Assembly (NCBI GenBank): GCA_020252385.1
Contig: JADCDC010000149.1
Coordinates: 1 to 62,873, forward strand
Length of the DNA: 62,873 bases
DNA from: Aestuariivirga sp.
GTDB lineage: Bacteria > Pseudomonadota > Alphaproteobacteria > Rhizobiales > Aestuariivirgaceae
Direction of reading: 5' to 3'
Part shown: positions 47,787 through 58,100 of the stretch, in pieces
Position numbering within the stretch: position 1 is the stretch's first letter
Layout of the letters: each line of letters begins with the position of its first letter
Made by a program: the position numbers and the translations under genes
Notes under the pieces: generated by a model
Told to the model about the DNA's origin: nothing
Database searches by the model: none
What the model saw: the letters and a program-made list of their open reading frames with translations, nothing else

Positions 47787-48457
47787 TGTCTTGGCAAGTC
47801 CGCAAACCCTTCACCCTCGTCACCTACGGCACGTCGCTGACTACGGGTCGGCTTTCAGCGCAATGGGTTGAGCGGCTGCAACAGGCGCTCTACGGCGTGC
47901 CTGAAGCCATCGGGCCGGTGATCGTCTACAACATGGGCCGGGGCTCCCAGACGTCGGCTTGGGGCGCTGCAAACGCATATCTGGCGGCGAACATGCGGCC
48001 CACGCATATCCTGACCGAAGGGTTCGCTATCAACGATAGCGCCCTCGTCGGCGGCGTTCCGCAGGTCAGCCAGACCGACCACCTGCTGAACATGGCCAGT
48101 ATGCGGGCTACATGGAAGGCCGCGAACCCGTCGGTTGACATCACTTGGCAGACGATGAGCAGCGTCAGTTCCGACGTGGCTACCGGGCGCCCGAACTTGG
48201 CGAACTACTACGCCGACGAGATGACTTACGCCGCCGCGCAAGGCGACACCGCCATTGACAACTACTTGGGTCCCGGCGGCGCGTACCCCGGGCCGTCAGG
48301 TGGGTGGCCGAAGCCGCTTTCCCCGGCGTTGACATACGACGGCGACGGGCTGCACCCGCTCTGGTCTGGCGCCGACGACACGTACCTGTTCCCGAACGTG
48401 CGCTGGTGGGCGCGCGTCAAGATGGCGGCCTACTGGGGTCTGCCTGCTCCTGTCTAA
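47786..48457 (+). CDS. SGNH/GDSL-type hydrolase
   Basis: 223 residues from ATG 47786. SGNH blocks: FTLVTYGTSLTTGR (nucleophile Ser), GRGSQTSAWG (Gly), GFAINDSAL (Asn) and DGDGLHPLW (Asp/His). Lipase/acylhydrolase fold. Encoded one base after the tail fibre; it probably deacetylates or trims host surface polysaccharide, as tail-associated esterases do. Confidence 0.75.
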   Translation: MSWQVRKPFTLVTYGTSLTTGRLSAQWVERLQQALYGVPEAIGPVIVYNMGRGSQTSAWGAANAYLAANMRPTHILTEGFAINDSALVGGVPQVSQTDHLLNMASMRATWKAANPSVDITWQTMSSVSSDVATGRPNLANYYADEMTYAAAQGDTAIDNYLGPGGAYPGPSGGWPKPLSPALTYDGDGLHPLWSGADDTYLFPNVRWWARVKMAAYWGLPAPV

Positions 48458-48479
48458 CCGAGTTTCACCGTAAGTTGAA

Positions 48480-48638
48480 ATGACCAAGCGCACTGAAACT
48501 TCCGTCCCGAAGCCCTATCCGAGTTGGGTGTGGGACCCTGTCACCAAGGACTGGGAGGCGCCCGTCCCGTTGCCGGAAGCCTACCGCGCATACGTGTGGG
48601 ACGAAGAGACGCTGTCCTGGCTCGAAGCAGGAGGCTGA
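48480..48638 (+). CDS. Small Trp/Pro-rich protein
   Basis: 52 residues. PYPSWVWDPVTKDWEAPVPL and AYVWDEETLSWLEA contain two copies of a WxWDxxTxxWxA motif, common in small proteins next to tail genes in phages. Role possibly in fibre assembly; unproven. Confidence 0.55.
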   Translation: MTKRTETSVPKPYPSWVWDPVTKDWEAPVPLPEAYRAYVWDEETLSWLEAGG

Positions 48639-48641
48639 TCC

Positions 48642-50174
48642 GTGGCTGAGAGCATCATTCGCATCCAGTCGCAACCCGGCATCAAGCGCGACGGCACCAT
48701 GCTGGAGGGCGACGCTTACGTCGACGGGCAGTGGGTGCGGTTCCAGCGCGGCCTGCCGCGGAAGATCGGCGGCTACCGTTCGATCAACAAGTACCTGTCC
48801 GAAGTCAGCCGGGCGCTGAACGCCTACACACAGAACGACCTGACCTACGTCCACTCCGGCTCGGCCAACAAGATCGAGCGGTTCTTCATCGACTCGTCGA
48901 ACAACACCTCGGTCATCACCGACCGCACCCCGACGTCGGGCTTCACGGCTGACCCCGCCAACGTCTGGCAGTTCGACATCGACAGCGATAGCACCCAGAA
49001 CCTGATCGTGGCGCAAGTGGCGCCGAACGGGGTGAACATCGCCAACAGCACCGGCGGCCAGTTGTTCTCCGGCCCGATCCTCGGCACCGCTGCCCTGACG
49101 CCGATCACCTTGCCGTCCGGCGGCAACTGCACCGGCGGCGTCGTGGCGCTGCACCCGTACACCTTCATCTACGGGACCAACGGCTACGTGGCTTGGTCCG
49201 TGGCGGGCGACCCGACCGACTTCACAGGCACAGGCAGTGGATCCGCAAACGTCACGGCGCAGAAGATCGTGAAGGCCATGCCGCTCCGTGGCGGCCCCGG
49301 CAACTCGCCGTCTGGTCTGCTGTGGTCGCTGGACGCCGTCGTGCGGGCCACCTTCGTGGGCGGGGCCGAGGTTTTCCAGTTCGACACCATCAGCACCGAG
49401 TCCTCGATCCTGTCGCCCAACGGCGTCATCGAGTACGACGGGGTGTTCTTCTGGCCGGGCGTCGACAGGTTCCTCCTGTTCAACGGCGTGGTGCGCGAAG
49501 TGCCGAACTCCATGAACCTCAACTGGTTCTTCGACGGCCTGAACGAGACCCAAGCCCAAAAGGTGTTCGCCATCAAGGTGCCTCGCTACGGGGAAATCTG
49601 GTGGTGCTACCCGCGCGGCGAGGCCACGGAGTGCAGCCACGCCATCATCTACAACGTGCGCGAGAACTCGTGGTACGACTGCGAGTTGCCGAACGGCGGC
49701 AGGTCCGCCGGCGCGACGCCCTCGGTGTTCCGCAAGCCGCTGATGACCGGCGTGCAGCTTCTCAACAGCGGTTACAAGCTGTGGGTCCACGAGACTGGCG
49801 TCGACGAGGTGGACGGCACGTCCGTCCAGCCGATCTACTCGTTCTTCGAGACGGCGGAAATCTCCTTGCCCATCTCCAACGAGGGCAAGATCAACAAGCA
49901 GCTTCAGGTGCTGGGCGTAGAGCCCGACTTCGTGCAGTCCGGCGAGATGGTCGTCTCGGTGCATGGGCGCTTCAACGCCCGCTCACCGGAAGTCGAGGGG
50001 CCGTTCATGCCGTTCCCGGAGACGGCCACCGGGCGCAACGACCAGGTCATCTACCTCGACACGCAGCGCCGCCAACTGCGGTTCCGCTTCGCGTCGAACG
50101 TGATCGGCGGCGACTACCAGATGGGTCTGGTCCTCGCACATGTCCAGCCGGGAGACGGGACGATGATCGGATGA
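48642..50174 (+). CDS. Packaged-DNA stabilization / tail hub protein (P22 gp10-like)
   Basis: 510 residues from GTG 48642 with GGAGG upstream. GIKRDGTMLEGDAYVDGQWV, RFQRGLPRKIGGYRSI, HPYTFIYGTNGYVAWSVAGD, GVFFWPGVDRFLLFNG and IYNVRENSWYDCELPNGGRS fit the P22 gp10-like tail accessory family, which plugs the neck and joins tail needle or spikes. Large beta-propeller-like fold. Confidence 0.75.
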   Translation: MAESIIRIQSQPGIKRDGTMLEGDAYVDGQWVRFQRGLPRKIGGYRSINKYLSEVSRALNAYTQNDLTYVHSGSANKIERFFIDSSNNTSVITDRTPTSGFTADPANVWQFDIDSDSTQNLIVAQVAPNGVNIANSTGGQLFSGPILGTAALTPITLPSGGNCTGGVVALHPYTFIYGTNGYVAWSVAGDPTDFTGTGSGSANVTAQKIVKAMPLRGGPGNSPSGLLWSLDAVVRATFVGGAEVFQFDTISTESSILSPNGVIEYDGVFFWPGVDRFLLFNGVVREVPNSMNLNWFFDGLNETQAQKVFAIKVPRYGEIWWCYPRGEATECSHAIIYNVRENSWYDCELPNGGRSAGATPSVFRKPLMTGVQLLNSGYKLWVHETGVDEVDGTSVQPIYSFFETAEISLPISNEGKINKQLQVLGVEPDFVQSGEMVVSVHGRFNARSPEVEGPFMPFPETATGRNDQVIYLDTQRRQLRFRFASNVIGGDYQMGLVLAHVQPGDGTMIG

Positions 50175-50401
50175 TCAACCCGCGAAACATGACGCTGACA
50201 GACTGGGCGGATAGTGTTATCCTCTCGACGAGTGATGCGTGGTCCTTCGGCAAGCTGGAGGACGAGTCGCGTTGGCAAGACTGGGCCATCGGCTTCGTGA
50301 GAGCATCACAGTTCACACAGCAGGTCGTCCCGGACCCCTATCAGTTTGCGGACTGGCGCGACTGGGCCGAGCGCGCTTATCCCATGCTTGAGGTGAACTG
50401 A
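50171..50401 (+). CDS. Small hypothetical tail-module protein
   Basis: 76 residues (MINPRNMTLTDWADSVILST), Trp-rich with DESRWQDWAIGFVRASQFTQ. ATGA-coupled to the gp10-like gene. Function unknown. Confidence 0.55.
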   Translation: MINPRNMTLTDWADSVILSTSDAWSFGKLEDESRWQDWAIGFVRASQFTQQVVPDPYQFADWRDWAERAYPMLEVN

Positions 50402-50403
50402 CG

Positions 50404-52788
50404 ATGGCAGAAGATTTCGCCGTTAAGGCGCCCGGGGCCGCGCAAAGCAGCGCTCTCCTGAGCAACGCGCAACTCATGCCTGCCGACCCGAAGAAGGGCT
50501 ACGGCACGCCCTACTACGCGGCTTACACCAATGACGGCGACATGGCCGGCGCGGTCATGGTGGCTGAAGGGCAGAAGGTCCGCCTCGTCGACAAGTTGAC
50601 TGGTGACGTCGTGTACGAGGGCGTCGGCCCGGCGGCGGCGCGGATCGCTACGGCCACGGCGAACGCGATCTCCAAGGACAAGGGGCGGGGGGCTGCGTGG
50701 GCCATCCAGAAGCCGACCGACGAGGGTGGCTGGGTGTCCATGGCCGAGGAGCGCTACGACCCTAAGAAGCAGGGCTTCTGGGGCAAGTTGGCGGACTTCG
50801 CGCTTCCGGCGCTGGGCGCCTTTCTTCTGCCGGGTGTCGGCGGCGTTCTGGGCGGGGTCCTCGGCAAGGGCCTAGGCGCCGCGGCGGGCTCCTTGGCCGG
50901 TTCGGTGGCCAATCGTCGGGACATGGATGATGCGCTCGCCCGGGCGGCGCTGTCAGGCGTGACCGCGGGGGTCGCGTCTAAGGTGCTGCCTGGGATCGGC
51001 AAGTCGCTGGCCACTTGGGACGGGCCCGTGGGCAATGTGATCAACACCGGCTACAGCGCGGTGATGAACCCGCTGAACGCCGGGGTCAACGCTGTGCGCG
51101 GCGCGGCGGGCAACGTTGGTAACGTCATTAGAAACGCGGCTGCGGGTGTCGGAAACACCGTCGGCGAACTGATCATCACCCCGTCGGTGACGAGCGCCAT
51201 CACGGGCGGTGGCCTCGGGGCGCTTACCGGGACAGCAGGCGCCAATGCGCTTACCGGCGGCTCGGGGGCTGATACGCTCGGCAACACTGTCGAGGGTGTG
51301 GACGTCAAGGCCACCAACACCGACGCCGTAACTGGTGGTGCCGCCGGCGGCGCGTTGGGCAACCTCATTGATGAAGTCGTCGTCAAGCCCGAGAAGCCGG
51401 GCGAGGTCGAGGGTGCGGGCGGTGTCGTCGGGACCATCGGCTCCGACGTCGTGCTGAACGACACCACCATCCCGAAGGATGTGCCTGATCTCGACACGTC
51501 AGGTCCGGACTACGAGGACCCGACTTGGCAGCAGAAGGTGCTGGATTGGATAAAGGCGAACCCGTTTGACGCCGCCAGCCTTGGCCTGACATTGGCCGGA
51601 GGTATCGGAGGCGCGGCGTCCGGCGGCGGCGGTTCTGGCGGTGGCGGCATCCCGCCCGGCTTCGCGGCTGCGGGCACACCGGGCTCGCTGTCCGACGTCT
51701 TCCGCGCCAATCTGCCGGCGCCCTCCGGACCGTTCGCCGATCTGTCCGCCCGCAACGTCGCCATGACGCCCGATCAGTGGAAGACCTATGGCACACGCTC
51801 CGAGGAGTCGTTCTACAACAACGTGCCGCAGCGCCCGTCGGGTATCCTCCCGTCGCCCACCGGCTTCAAGGCCAACGTTAAGCCTGCCGTCGGGCGCACT
51901 CTGGCAGGCGAGGTGGAGCCTGGCCTTGCGGTGGCTAACGCTCCGACCACAGCCGCAGGCCCGGCGTCTATGCCAGACTTCACGGCGCGCATAACCGGCG
52001 GCAACGGTCAGTACGTCGTCTGGGATGGTGACGCAGGGGCGGTGTTCGGTACGCGAGAAGAGGCGGAAAACTACGCTGCGGCTGAGAAAGCACGTGCATC
52101 GAAAACGTGGTTGGACAACCAGCAGCGAATGGTTGAGTGGGAGCAAGCGAAACCGACACTGGACAAGGCCGACCCCTCACAGGTAGTCGCTCACGGTGGA
52201 AAGTTCTACGCCAAAACCGGCGAGGCTGGAAACGGCAGTCTGTTTTGGAGAGACTACACGACGGAGGCCGATGCGCAGGCCGCCGCGAAGGCCGCTGCCG
52301 CCGCGCGGGCGCCACGCGCGGCGCCCGACCCTACAGTCGCCAATCCGCTCGGTGTCGCGCCCAGCACGCCGGTCAGCGGAGGCCCGACCTTCTCCGCGCC
52401 GATTCCCGACTACATGCGCGACGACTTCGTTTCGCGCGAACCTGCGTCAAACACGCCGTTCACTGCTCGCCTTGCCGCCGCCCGACGCGCCCCGCCGACG
52501 CCCGCGCCGTCCGCCGAGCCTGAGCGGTTCGCCAAAGGTGGCTTCGCCGTGCGCGGCATGGGCTCTGGCCGCGACGACAAGATCCCCGCGCGCCTGAGCG
52601 ACGGCGAGTACGTCATTGACGCAGAGACCGTGGCCCTCCTCGGCGACGGCTCGTCGGACGCCGGGGCGAAGCGCCTCGACGCTTTCCGCGCCAACATCCG
52701 CAAGCACAAGGGCAAGAAACTCGTGCGGGGCGAGTTCAGCGTGAACGCCAAGAAGCCCGAAGCCTACCTCAAAGGGGGACGTGTCTGA
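50404..52788 (+). CDS. Large virion protein with conserved C-terminal domain
   Basis: 794 residues. The N-terminal 120 residues are helical; 130-240 hold Gly-rich hydrophobic segments (LPALGAFLLPGVGGVLGGVL) that could enter a membrane; a Gly/Ser linker lies near 410; the C-terminal 90 residues (GMGSGRDDKIPARLSDGEYV, IDAETVALLGDGSSDAGAKR) are a conserved domain of podoviral virion proteins. A role in DNA ejection is likely from position and hydrophobic segments. Confidence 0.6.
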   Translation: MAEDFAVKAPGAAQSSALLSNAQLMPADPKKGYGTPYYAAYTNDGDMAGAVMVAEGQKVRLVDKLTGDVVYEGVGPAAARIATATANAISKDKGRGAAWAIQKPTDEGGWVSMAEERYDPKKQGFWGKLADFALPALGAFLLPGVGGVLGGVLGKGLGAAAGSLAGSVANRRDMDDALARAALSGVTAGVASKVLPGIGKSLATWDGPVGNVINTGYSAVMNPLNAGVNAVRGAAGNVGNVIRNAAAGVGNTVGELIITPSVTSAITGGGLGALTGTAGANALTGGSGADTLGNTVEGVDVKATNTDAVTGGAAGGALGNLIDEVVVKPEKPGEVEGAGGVVGTIGSDVVLNDTTIPKDVPDLDTSGPDYEDPTWQQKVLDWIKANPFDAASLGLTLAGGIGGAASGGGGSGGGGIPPGFAAAGTPGSLSDVFRANLPAPSGPFADLSARNVAMTPDQWKTYGTRSEESFYNNVPQRPSGILPSPTGFKANVKPAVGRTLAGEVEPGLAVANAPTTAAGPASMPDFTARITGGNGQYVVWDGDAGAVFGTREEAENYAAAEKARASKTWLDNQQRMVEWEQAKPTLDKADPSQVVAHGGKFYAKTGEAGNGSLFWRDYTTEADAQAAAKAAAAARAPRAAPDPTVANPLGVAPSTPVSGGPTFSAPIPDYMRDDFVSREPASNTPFTARLAAARRAPPTPAPSAEPERFAKGGFAVRGMGSGRDDKIPARLSDGEYVIDAETVALLGDGSSDAGAKRLDAFRANIRKHKGKKLVRGEFSVNAKKPEAYLKGGRV

Positions 52789-52789
52789 C

Positions 52790-53821
52790 ATGGCTGACGA
52801 TACTGGACTGACCAGCTTCCTCAACAGCGGCAACGTGAACATCGCGCCGAACGCCAGCACGACCGAGACCGTGCTGCCGGAGTGGTACACGAACTACGGG
52901 ATGCAGCTTCTCTCTAACCAGAGCGCGCTGATGAACGCCCCGTACCAGACCTACCAAGGCCCTCGCGTCGCGGGGTTCACACCCGATCAGCAGGCCGCGT
53001 TCGGGGCGACCAAGGACGCGGCGTTCTCCTACCAGCCCGGCCTGAACGCCGCCACGACCGCCACGCAGAACCTGCTCACGCAGCCCGGCGGCTTGCAGAC
53101 CGCACAGCCCTTCCTGAACCGCGCCGGCCAGACGTCGGCGTCTCAGGTGCAGCAATATATGAACCCCTACCAAGACGCGGTGGTCAACCGCATCGGGGAG
53201 ATGGGCGCTCGCACCCTGCGTGAGCAAATCCTGCCGGAGATCAGCGACCGCTTCATCAAGTCGGGGCAGTTCGGTGGATCGCGTCAGGCCGAGATGATCG
53301 GTCGGGGCATCCGCGACACGATGGAAGGCATCACGGCTAGGCAAGCCGAGGCCCTGTCGTCGGGCTACCAAGGCGCGCTCGGTGCAGCGCAGACCGACCT
53401 GTCGCGCCTCGGCAACCTCGCCGGGACCGCCGGGACCCTCGGCCAAGGGGACATCGCCTCCCAGCGCGCCACCGCCGCGCAGATGGCGGACATGGCCGCC
53501 CGTCAGCAGAGCCTCGGGCTCGCCGGCGCTGGAGCCCTGTCAGCTATCGGCGACAAGCAGCAGGCCCTTGACCAAGCCAACCTCGACGTCGCGTATCAGG
53601 ACTTCCTCAAGCAGCAGGGCTACCCACAAGAGCAGATCAACAACGCGGTCGCTACGATGAAGGGTGTGCAGGGCGCCGTGCCGCAGGGCTCCCTGCAATA
53701 CGGCTACGGGCCTTCAGGTACGCCGGCGTCGCCCGAGGAGTCCGACCTCGGCAAGTTCGCTACGGGGGCCGGCACCGTGCTAACCCTCGCCAAAGCCGCT
53801 AAAGAGATTTTCGGAGGCTAA
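52790..53821 (+). CDS. Internal virion (ejection-type) protein
   Basis: 343 residues. The start VLPEWYTNYGMQLLSNQSAL followed by Gln/Ala-rich helices (QQYMNPYQDAVVNRIGEMGA; QFGGSRQAEMIGRGI) is typical of internal proteins ejected with DNA in podoviruses. ATG at 52790 chosen over an earlier frame start. Confidence 0.6.
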   Translation: MADDTGLTSFLNSGNVNIAPNASTTETVLPEWYTNYGMQLLSNQSALMNAPYQTYQGPRVAGFTPDQQAAFGATKDAAFSYQPGLNAATTATQNLLTQPGGLQTAQPFLNRAGQTSASQVQQYMNPYQDAVVNRIGEMGARTLREQILPEISDRFIKSGQFGGSRQAEMIGRGIRDTMEGITARQAEALSSGYQGALGAAQTDLSRLGNLAGTAGTLGQGDIASQRATAAQMADMAARQQSLGLAGAGALSAIGDKQQALDQANLDVAYQDFLKQQGYPQEQINNAVATMKGVQGAVPQGSLQYGYGPSGTPASPEESDLGKFATGAGTVLTLAKAAKEIFGG

Positions 53822-53823
53822 GG

Positions 53824-55110
53824 ATGGAAGACGAAGACCTCGGCGCACTGTCCTCGGTGGGTGATGCGGAAGACGCCGCCACTCCCGCGCTGACCGGGAA
53901 CCCGCAGGCGCTCGCCGTGCTCAACTCCTTGCGCGAAGAGCAGCGCAAGCGGTGGGACGAGTATGCCCAGAGCATCCGCGCCGCGCGTAGCGCTCAGATG
54001 CAACAGCCCGGGCCGTCCGCCATGGATCGGCTCACGAGCGCCTTGCTGGCGGCGGGTCGCCCTAACCGCGGCGGGTCGAACTGGGAGTCGTTGCGCCAAG
54101 GTCTGGAGAACTGGAACCAGAGCGGCGAGGCCGCCCGCCAAGCGCAAATGCAGCAGAAGCAACTGGCTGCGCAGGAAGAAGCCGAACTCGCCAAGATGGC
54201 GTTCGAGCAGGGCTCGTCGCTGGAGAACCTGGCGGCGAAGTATGCGCTGGCGCCGCAAAAGTCGGGGTGGAACGTGTCTGGCGGCATCTCGACGGGCGGC
54301 GAGCCTTACGCCACCTACCGTGACGCGAGCGGGCGCCTCGTCGTCAAGACCCGCGCGGGCGAAACCGCGTTTGACGCGCCGGGCGCTCCGGCTGGCGGCG
54401 CCCCGGCGACTGGTGGTGGAGCCCCGGCTGGCGGCGGCGAAGGCGGCCTAGGGCCTATCCGGCGAGGGCCGGACGGCAAGTACTACCGAACGGACGCTTT
54501 CGGCATCGAGCGCGAAGTGTTCGGCGGCGACACGCGCCCCGCCACGCCCGAAGAGGCACGGCAGTTCGGCGTCACGGAGGGCTCGTTCGAGGGGGGCGTG
54601 TTCAAGCCGGGCGCCGGCGCAGTGCCGATGGCGCAACTCAAGTCGGAGATTCCGAAGTTCGAAAACAGCATCCTGCACATGCAGGACCAGATCGGGCTTG
54701 CGGAGAGCCTGAAGTCCCGCGCCGGGCCGCTGACCACGGGCCTCGGCGGCACAATCGCAGGGTTCATCCCCGGGACGTCGGCGTTCACCTTCAAGGAGGA
54801 TCTGACGAAGACGCTCGGTGGCAACATCGCCTTCGACCGCCTCCAGCAGATGCGCGAAGAGTCCAAGACCGGCGGCGCCCTCGGGCAGGTCGCCGTGCAG
54901 GAACTGGACGCACTCCGCTCGTCGATGGCCGCGCTCAATGCGTCCATGGATATGAAGGACCTTGTCCGCAACCTCGACATGGTCATCGCCAAGTACAAGC
55001 GGGCGATGTCCGCCTACCAGCGCATGGTTGAGGAGCGGAAGCGCACCCTGTCCGGCGGCGCTCCGGCGCAAGGCGGTGCGGCCCGTAAAGACCCTCTCGG
55101 TATCAGGTAG
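53824..55110 (+). CDS. Internal virion protein, hypothetical
   Basis: 428 residues: helical Gln/Glu/Ala-rich N-terminus (AARQAQMQQKQLAAQEEAEL), Gly/Ala/Pro-rich linker near 185-205, then a helical C-terminal domain (FENSILHMQDQIGLAESLKS; DMVIAKYKRAMSAYQRMVEE). The C-terminal part resembles ejection proteins next to transglycosylases. Function inferred from position. Confidence 0.55.
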   Translation: MEDEDLGALSSVGDAEDAATPALTGNPQALAVLNSLREEQRKRWDEYAQSIRAARSAQMQQPGPSAMDRLTSALLAAGRPNRGGSNWESLRQGLENWNQSGEAARQAQMQQKQLAAQEEAELAKMAFEQGSSLENLAAKYALAPQKSGWNVSGGISTGGEPYATYRDASGRLVVKTRAGETAFDAPGAPAGGAPATGGGAPAGGGEGGLGPIRRGPDGKYYRTDAFGIEREVFGGDTRPATPEEARQFGVTEGSFEGGVFKPGAGAVPMAQLKSEIPKFENSILHMQDQIGLAESLKSRAGPLTTGLGGTIAGFIPGTSAFTFKEDLTKTLGGNIAFDRLQQMREESKTGGALGQVAVQELDALRSSMAALNASMDMKDLVRNLDMVIAKYKRAMSAYQRMVEERKRTLSGGAPAQGGAARKDPLGIR

Positions 55111-55113
55111 GTC

Positions 55114-58100
55114 ATGCAGAGCATCAAGGATATCCGCGAGAAGTACCCGGAGTACAACGACCTCACGGACCAGCAACTGGTCGACCGGCTTTACCAGTCG
55201 GCGTACTCCGACATGCCTCGGGAAGAGTTCGACCGAAAGATCGGCTTCGCCCAGCAAGCCCCGCGTCGCGCCACCGGCGACAGGCCGCCCGAGGCCCTGA
55301 CCGAGACGGCCCCCGGCGAGTTCACCGGTGAGCGCGGCGCACGCTACTCCCAGAAGCCGCGCCAACCGCAACTCGTCGCCGACCTTGAAGACACCAACCG
55401 CCTGAGCCCCGAGGGCTTGCCGTCGGTCGATGACTTGCGCGGCAACATCTTCCGCAACATCCTCGGCAAGGAGCCCACGCCGTCGCCCAACGCCTTCGGT
55501 GCGTTTGCGCAAGGCACCGGCCTGTCCGCGCTGCCGACCCTCGTTGGTTACGGCGCCATGCGGGGTGGCGCGGCCCTCGGTGCGCTCACCGGCCCGGCGG
55601 CGCCTGTCATGTCGCCGACGCTGGCCGCAGGGCTCGGGATCACGGGCGCACTAGGCACCGCCGAGGCGCAAGAGCGAGCACTGGACGCACTGCCCGAGGA
55701 CGTCAAGGCGCGCTTCGGCCTGTCCGAGGAGCAGATCGCCGCGTCGCGAGAAGCCTACCCCTACACGTTCAACTTCGGCCAACTGGCCCCCAGCCTGCTT
55801 ACGGGGCGCCCGTTCTCCGCAGAGAGCCGTCAGGCCCTGATGAAGGCGGCCCGCGAAGTCAACCCGGCGCTGGCCGCGCGCCTGTTCGGCAAAGCCGCCA
55901 AGGAGGCTGCACCCACCGCCGCGCTGTCCGCCGGCGCGGGCGCTACAGGGGAGGCCGTCGGCCAGTTCTTCGATGGCAACAAGGACCCCGACATCGGCAA
56001 GATCGCCCAGACCGCCTTTGTCAGCGGGGTTACCGGCTACAACCCTCGCAGCATCTCAGCGCTGGAGCGCAGCCTCATCGGCACCCAGCAGCCGACCGCC
56101 GTGACCGATGAATTGCAGATGGGGGCCTTGCGCCTCGGAGCCGAGCCCACCCCACTCGACGTGCTGCCGCGCGATGTCCTCGGCAACCTCGCGTCCGACG
56201 TGGCGCGCGTCAACCCGCAAGCGGGTCGTGAACTGGAGCGCGCCGCCGACCAGCGCGTCCGCCAACTGCCCGGTGCGCTGTCCACTGTCGCCGAGGGCAT
56301 CCCCGGCGTGCCGCCCGGAGCCACCGTCACCGGCGTCACGGATGCCGCCGAGGCCGCCCGTCTCGCGCGTCAAGCCCGCATCACGTCCGGCGAGACGAAC
56401 ATCGTGCGTGGCGCGGAGGCCGAGCAGGCTGCGGCCAAGGCGGCTAAGGCCGAGGCATCCGAGGGTGTGCTCCCGGAGACCCGCGGCGGGGCGCCTGCCG
56501 CCTACACCGAACTGCAAGCCCAGCGCGACGCTGCGCGGTCCAACTTCAAGCGGCTTTACGACGACGCAGAGGCGGCGGGTGACGTCGCGCTTCCCGCCGA
56601 TGCAGCGCCCGCCATCGCCGATGAACTGGCGGCCACGGCCAAGTCGTACGCCGGCACTCTCGAAGCGGGCGAGGCCCCGGCCACTGAGCGCATCGTAGCC
56701 AAAGTGACCAAGGCGCTTGAGGAGCGCGGTGGCCTGACCTTCATGGACCTCAACAGCCTGCGGCGCCAGCTTCAGCCGCTGACAGGTCGTGGGGACACCG
56801 ACTCCACCGCCGCGCGCGATGTGATCCGCAAGATCGACGAGGTTGAGGACCGGCTGTTCGACGCCGGCGCGTTCGGTGACTCGGACGTCGTTCAGAAGTG
56901 GCGAGCCGCCAATCAGGCTCGCCGCGAGTTTGGCCAGAACTGGGAGAACAACGTCTTCGAGCGGATCCTCGCAGGCCAAGACCCCCAAGCCATGACCGTG
57001 ACGCTGTTCGGCACCGCCGCTGGGGCGCCAGTGCGTGGGCCGAACCGCGAGGCGGACATCTCCGCTGTCATGGGCCGCTTGAGCCCGGAAGCCCGCGCTG
57101 CTGTCCAACAGGACGCCATGGACCGGTTGTTCAGCAAGGACGTCGGCAAGGATACCTTCGGCAAGGCGTTCACCAAGTGGGGGCGCGAGAACCCCGAACT
57201 GGCCGCTCTGCTCGTGCCGGAGGAGGGCCGCAACGCCCTGATCCGCGCGCAGGGCGATATCAAGGCCGCTACCGAAGCATCGGAAGCCGCCAAGGCCCGT
57301 GGCGCCCGCGCTACCGAGCGCGCGACGACGCTGATGAAGCAGACCGAGGATGCGTTCAAGGCGAGGGTCGAACCCGCTTCGCAGGGGCGCAACTTCCTGT
57401 CGGAGAGCGCGCTGGACTTCCGAAACGCCGTCGACGGGTGGACGCCCTCCCAGCGCCAGACGGCGAAGGTCGGCGTGCGCCAGGCCATGCGCGATGCGGT
57501 GGCCAAGCCCGACGCCTCGATCCGCCTACTCGTCAACCTGGCCGATAACACCGACGCCCAAGCCAACCTGCGCGTCCTGCTTGGGAACGCCGAGGCCGAC
57601 GCCATCATCCTCAAGGCCGTATCCGCGCAGGAGGTCGTCAAGCGCCTCGGTGCGGTTGGGCAGGGCGCCCGCTCGGGTCTCGGCGCCGCGCCCTCCGAGC
57701 CGGACATGATGGACCTCGCACCCGACATCCTCGTCAAGTCCGGGCCTATGGGCGCGAGGGTGGATGCACAAGCCAACTTCTTCCAGTCGGCCATGCGCTT
57801 GCTGACCGCCAAGGGGCTGTCCAGCGCGGAGGCGCTTCAAGTGTCCCGCGACCTGCTGGACCCGGCGAAAGTGGATGCGGTGCGCGACCAGCTTGCCAAG
57901 CAGATCGGCGAGGGGCCAGCGCAGGCCGCGTTCCGCAGGGCGCAGGCGTTCTACGGCCCTGTGTCGGAGCGCCTCGGCATGGCCGCCACGCGCGCCACCG
58001 TGACGCAACGCGAGCCCCCACCCAAGGCCGAAGCGCCTGTTGCGCCGCCAGCGGAGGAGGAAAAGGCCGAGTTCACCTCGCTCACAGCCCCGACCCCGGA

